Below are positions 6,729-9,716 of a DNA stretch of 9,716 nucleotides, piece by piece. The stretch covers positions 1-9,716 of the forward strand of contig NYTZ01000139.1 of NCBI GenBank assembly GCA_002683735.1. The letters are read 5' to 3'. A model generated the notes under the pieces. The model ran no database searches and was not told the origin of the DNA. It saw only the letters and a list, made by a program, of their open reading frames with translations. Each line of letters begins with the position of its first letter. The stretch's first letter is position 1. Made by a program: the position numbers and the translations under genes. Source of the stretch: Flavobacteriales bacterium. GTDB taxonomy: Bacteria > Bacteroidota > Bacteroidia > Flavobacteriales > UA16.

Positions 6729-7736
6729 ATGAGAGTTCTTGTCACTGGTGCGGCTGGTTTTGTTGGCGCGGCCACAACCCATCGGCTTCTCAACCGAGGC
6801 GATGACGTCGTGGGGATCGACAACCTCAACCCGTACTACGACCCCAAACTCAAAGCCGCCCGGATTGAACGGCTGTCCGGTGAAGATCGTTTCAGATTCA
6901 TCCAAATGGACTGTGCCGACCGAGAGGGCATGGCGAAACTGTTTCAACACGGAAGTTTCGACACCGTGGTCCATTTGGCAGCGCAAGCAGGCGTGCGGTA
7001 CTCGCTCGACCACCCGTTCGCCTACCTCGAAGCAAACCTCAACGGATTTCTGACGGTGCTGGAAGGCTGTCGGCACCATGGCATCAAGCACTTGGTGTAT
7101 GCCTCCAGCTCCAGTGTGTACGGCAGCAATCAAAATTTGCCATTCTCCGTGGGAGACAACGTCGATCATCCCATTTCGTTGTACGCCGCCACCAAAAAGT
7201 CCAACGAGCATATGGCCCACGTCTACGCCCACCTGTACGGCGTGCCGTGTACGGGCCTTCGCTTCTTCACGGTATACGGTCCGTGGGGCCGTCCGGATAT
7301 GGCGCTGTTTCGATTTGTGGAATCGATCCTGAAGAACGAACCCATACCGGTGTACGGGAACGGAGAGCAAACTCGGGACTTCACCTACATAGATGACATC
7401 GTTGAAGGCGTCCTTCGCACGTTGGATACGCCCGCAACCGGAGATGCCAACTGGAATCCAGAGTCGCCCGACCCTGGAACGAGCTCGGCTCCGTGGCGGG
7501 TGTACAACATTGGCGGCGGTCGACCCGTTCCGTTGCTCGAATTCATTTCCTGCATCGAAACCTGTCTGGGGCAAAAAGCCGTCATGGATTTCTTACCCAT
7601 GCAACCCGGAGATGTCCGTCATACCGAAGCGGACGTTCAGGCTCTGTCGGAGGCCGTGGGATACACGCCATCAACACCCATCGATGAGGGCATTCCTCAC
7701 TTTGTCGACTGGTACCGAACCTATTACCAAGCGTGA
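6729..7736 (+). CDS. UDP-glucuronate 4-epimerase (LpsL/CapI/WbnF type)
   Basis: A 335-residue extended short-chain dehydrogenase of normal family length, interconverting UDP-glucuronate and UDP-galacturonate in the cytoplasm. Seen: NAD-binding GAAGFVG (7-13), DNLNPYYDPKLK (31-42), HLAAQAGVRYSL (82-93), ASSSSVYG (125-132), the catalytic YAATK (Tyr152, Lys156), FFTVYGPWGRPDMALF (179-194) and RDFTYIDDIVEG (216-227). The YYDP-x-LK, AQAGVRYSL and GPWGRPDMALF blocks separate it from GalE and from the dTDP-glucose dehydratases. The start at ATG 6729 follows the kelch-like gene by 18 nt without a clear Shine-Dalgarno site. UDP-galacturonate would feed a surface glycan; the cell would need a UDP-glucose dehydrogenase, which is not in this window, because the dehydrogenase present looks HexNAc-specific. 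Its stop codon directly abuts the convergent amidohydrolase stop. Confidence 0.95.
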   Translation: MRVLVTGAAGFVGAATTHRLLNRGDDVVGIDNLNPYYDPKLKAARIERLSGEDRFRFIQMDCADREGMAKLFQHGSFDTVVHLAAQAGVRYSLDHPFAYLEANLNGFLTVLEGCRHHGIKHLVYASSSSVYGSNQNLPFSVGDNVDHPISLYAATKKSNEHMAHVYAHLYGVPCTGLRFFTVYGPWGRPDMALFRFVESILKNEPIPVYGNGEQTRDFTYIDDIVEGVLRTLDTPATGDANWNPESPDPGTSSAPWRVYNIGGGRPVPLLEFISCIETCLGQKAVMDFLPMQPGDVRHTEADVQALSEAVGYTPSTPIDEGIPHFVDWYRTYYQA

Positions 7737-8948
7737 TCAGCGCGGCTCTTGCTCGAACGACTGGCCATCGATCATGACACCTTCGCAATGGGTCACCCAT
7801 TCGAAAGGGTCGCCGTCAAAGAACGCCAGATCAGCATCTTTTCCAGGTTCAATGGAGCCAACCCGGTCTTGGATGCCCAGGATTTTGGCTGGTTCGATGG
7901 TGATCATCGCCAAAGCATCTTCCCGTGACAGGCCGTAAGGAATGGCCATGGCTGCTTCAAACACCAGCACCCTGACTTTGGGCACGTAGGCTTCGTAACC
8001 CGTGGAAAACGCCACCGGAACCCCAGCCTCGCGCAGCTTGGCCGCGGTAGTGAAACTGGCGTTCAAGCGTTCTCCAGAACCTCGTGCCATGGTGGGGTGC
8101 AAAAAGATGGGCACGTTCGCCTCTTTGATCGCATCGATCATCCCGTGGGCTTCGGCCGCACTTTCGAGCACCACATCAAGACCAAACTCCTTCTTCAAAC
8201 GAAGGGCGGCGGAAATATCAAAAGCGCGATCCGCATGCACGATGAGTGGCCGATCGCCCGAAGCAATGTCTTCCAACATTTCCTCCCGAAGATTTCGGAA
8301 CACGGTGGTGTCTTCACTCTCCGCGCGCTTCTACAATCGTTCTTCTGCCGCAATCATGGCTTGGCGCAACATGGCGACTGCCTTGGATCGGTTCCCCGGT
8401 GAACTTCCTGATCGTTGTGCTCCTTCGCCCAAAGTCGCGCTCACGCCCCAGCACGCTTGAACAAGATCTTCTTGCAGACCCCGGCCGGCTGTCTTCACGA
8501 TACAGGTCTGACCCGAGATCAACTCCCCAGGAGAATGTCCCGTGTGCACGGTGGTGACCCCAAAGCCTCGAACCCATTCCACCAAACGCTCTTTCCAGTT
8601 GTAGGCATCGATGGCTCGTAGTTCGGGCTGCATGGCTTCAGAAGTATCGAGATGGTCTTGGTCGTGTTCGTGGTTGAATTGACCCGTCAGGCCAACGGTG
8701 GCTCGCGCGTCGACGAACCCAGGAACCACCACCGAGGTTCGGATCACCCGATCGGCTTTTTGATCGCCAACCATTGCAGCCGGGCCCACGGCTTGAATCT
8801 TGCCATCTGTGATCACGACCACCCCATTTCGAATCAGGGGCTTCGTGACAGGATGGATCTCTTCACCAAAGACAAAGATGGTTTCGGCCCGTGCTGTGAC
8901 CCCAACGAGCAGAACGAACAAAGGTATCAAGATTCGGCAGATATTCAT
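7737..8948 (-). pseudogene. Secreted amidohydrolase paralogue lacking metal ligands, interrupted by an in-frame TAG codon
   Basis: One frame runs from ATG 8948 to TGA 7737-7739, broken only by TAG at 8331-8333 (codon 206 of 404). The ATG overlaps the upstream gene's stop as ATGA and has AAGGG eight bases before it (8957-8961); an ATG at 8966 lacks such a site. Residues 1-21 form a signal peptide ending in Ala. Part one has PGFVDARATVG (76-86); part two, right after the TAG, continues the barrel with LIVHADRA, FLHPTMARG and the closing VGSIEPGKDADLAFFDGDP block of the amidohydrolase superfamily. Compared with its upstream neighbour and with usual family members, the HxH after PGxxD is Arg-x-Thr, and the later His and Asp positions are also lost (LESAAEA, FSTGYEA). 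So even if read through it is probably not a normal metal hydrolase. Part two could restart at GTG 8303, but that would yield half a barrel. Confidence 0.83.
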
Positions 8949-9716
8949 TGGGCACACCCTTCGCATTCATTCTTGGTGCAGCACATGTACGGATTCACTT
9001 CGTTGCTTCCCCCGAAGCCACCTTCGGCAAAGAGTCGATCGCTTGGGTTCGCCAAATCAAAAGCCAAGTTGCCCTCCACCCAAGTCTGCTGCACTCGGGT
9101 GTCAATGGAAAATGGATCACCAGAGAGGATGACAAAATCGGCATCTTTTCCTGGCACCAACGATCCGATCTGGTCCCCAAGATCCATCATCTCGGCGCCG
9201 TGCAAAGACAACGAAGCCAACGCCGTGTCCCGGGCCAGCCCCGCCCGAATGCCAAGTGCCGCCGAGCGGAAGAAGTACCGACTGTCGGTGATGTAGTCGT
9301 CTGTGTGGTAGGCCACCTTGACGCCATGTTCGTCAAGCACCCGGCCGGTTTCGAAAGACAAGTTGATGGCTTCTTGCTTGCCGCCGGGGCTGTCAATCAT
9401 AATGACCGAACAGGGGACGTTGGCTTCGGCAATTTCTTCCGCCACCATGATGGCTTCGCTCACATGGTGCAGCACCAATCTGAAACCAAATTCTTCTGAA
9501 AGTCGAAGCACCGTCACGATGTCATCCGCCCGGTGGGTGTGGTGATGCACCACACGCTTGCCTTCGAGTGCTTCGACCAACGCTTCCAGACCAAGATCTC
9601 GCGGTGGGGCTTCGCCCCCTTCAGCAATGGCCTCAAGATCACGCTGATACTTCTGCGCTTCCAAATATTTTTGACGCACCAAAGCCGCGGCCTTTGATCG
9701 GGTGCCGGGAAATGGC
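8945..9716 (-). CDS. Amidohydrolase family protein with Cys-rich C-terminal tail (5' part missing)
   Basis: The frame is open to the right edge, with about 256 residues visible, so the signal peptide and first metal motif are outside the window. The first residues read PFPGTRSKAAALVRQ, aligning with SSPGNRSKAVAMLRQ in the downstream paralogue. Further on come VVHHHTHRADD (about 9530-9550), LVLHHVSEA (9464-9470 area), AYHTDDY (about 9296-9301) and IGSLVPGKDADFVILSGDP, matching the metal-binding strands and closing beta-sheet of imidazolonepropionase/dihydroorotase-like amidohydrolases. The His and Asp residues expected for metal binding are present, so this copy looks active; its substrate is unknown. 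After the barrel it ends in NPYMCCTKNECEGCAQ (8948-8995), which I do not recognise. Its stop overlaps the next gene's ATG by ATGA, so the two are made together. Confidence 0.87.
   Translation of the reverse strand, partial: PFPGTRSKAAALVRQKYLEAQKYQRDLEAIAEGGEAPPRDLGLEALVEALEGKRVVHHHTHRADDIVTVLRLSEEFGFRLVLHHVSEAIMVAEEIAEANVPCSVIMIDSPGGKQEAINLSFETGRVLDEHGVKVAYHTDDYITDSRYFFRSAALGIRAGLARDTALASLSLHGAEMMDLGDQIGSLVPGKDADFVILSGDPFSIDTRVQQTWVEGNLAFDLANPSDRLFAEGGFGGSNEVNPYMCCTKNECEGCAQ
8957..8961 (-). promoter_or_regulatory. Ribosome binding site selecting ATG 8948 of the second amidohydrolase
   Basis: Minus-strand AAGGG eight bases before ATG 8948, inside the end of the upstream amidohydrolase gene. 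The alternative ATG at 8966 has no comparable site, and starting at 8948 gives a cleaner signal peptide. Confidence 0.5.

Noticed and set aside
6576..7574. A 332-codon minus-strand open frame opposite the UDP-glucuronate epimerase
   Set aside because: It has no recognisable motif or signal, and the opposite strand encodes an intact epimerase with every family motif.
8331..8333. TAG recoding (pyrrolysine or a variant genetic code)
   Set aside because: The apbE frame appears to end with TAG at its expected C-terminus, the enzyme is not a known Pyl protein, and the copy has also lost its metal ligands. A mutation or error is simpler.
1..9716. CRISPR arrays, tRNA or rRNA genes, insertion sequences, toxin-antitoxin or phage-defence genes
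   Set aside because: No regularly spaced repeats, RNA-gene signatures, terminal inverted repeats or relevant protein motifs were seen on reading; nearly every base is covered by the listed genes.

Overview
The window looks like a piece of a planctomycete chromosome, probably of the Phycisphaerae type. This rests on three things: a secreted kelch-like protein ending in a calcium-loop plus dockerin-like tail of the DxDxDGxVxxxDLxxLLxxWG kind, a Tat-exported TIM-barrel sugar isomerase, and paired secreted amidohydrolases. The lineage is inferred from family habits, not from a marker gene. The DNA is moderately GC-rich and almost entirely coding. No RNA gene, insertion sequence, CRISPR array or long gap was seen.

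Region 1 (1-4514, minus strand) is a tightly packed surface-polysaccharide cluster. In transcription order it holds a Tat-exported sugar-phosphate isomerase-like protein, a WbpA-type nucleotide-sugar 6-dehydrogenase, a short CapD/WbpM-like dehydratase or epimerase, an O-antigen ligase/polymerase-like membrane protein, and the start of a phosphoglycosyl transferase cut by the window edge. The first three junctions overlap (4, 8 and 4 nt) and the last has a gap of only 19 nt, so one translationally coupled operon is likely. The enzymes point to an amino-sugar or aminouronic-acid glycan built from UDP-GlcNAc on an undecaprenyl carrier and then polymerised or ligated.

Region 2 (4544-7736, plus strand) is divergent, with 29 bp between the two start codons. 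It holds an apbE-like lipoprotein gene split by a one-base frameshift at a run of six C, then the secreted kelch/dockerin-like protein with a strong Shine-Dalgarno site, then a clear UDP-glucuronate 4-epimerase, a second nucleotide-sugar enzyme that may serve the same surface-glycan chemistry.

Region 3 (7737-9716, minus strand) converges on region 2 with zero bases between stop codons. It holds two tandem amidohydrolase paralogues overlapping by ATGA. The upstream one runs off the window edge, keeps likely metal ligands and ends in an unusual Cys-rich tail. The downstream one has lost the expected metal-ligand residues and carries an in-frame amber codon.

The most notable points are the two damaged or recoded genes within 3.4 kb, the pseudoenzyme-like amidohydrolase, the short SMK-type dehydratase, and the exported isomerase leading a cytoplasmic sugar-nucleotide operon. 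No clearly new defence or mobile system was seen.
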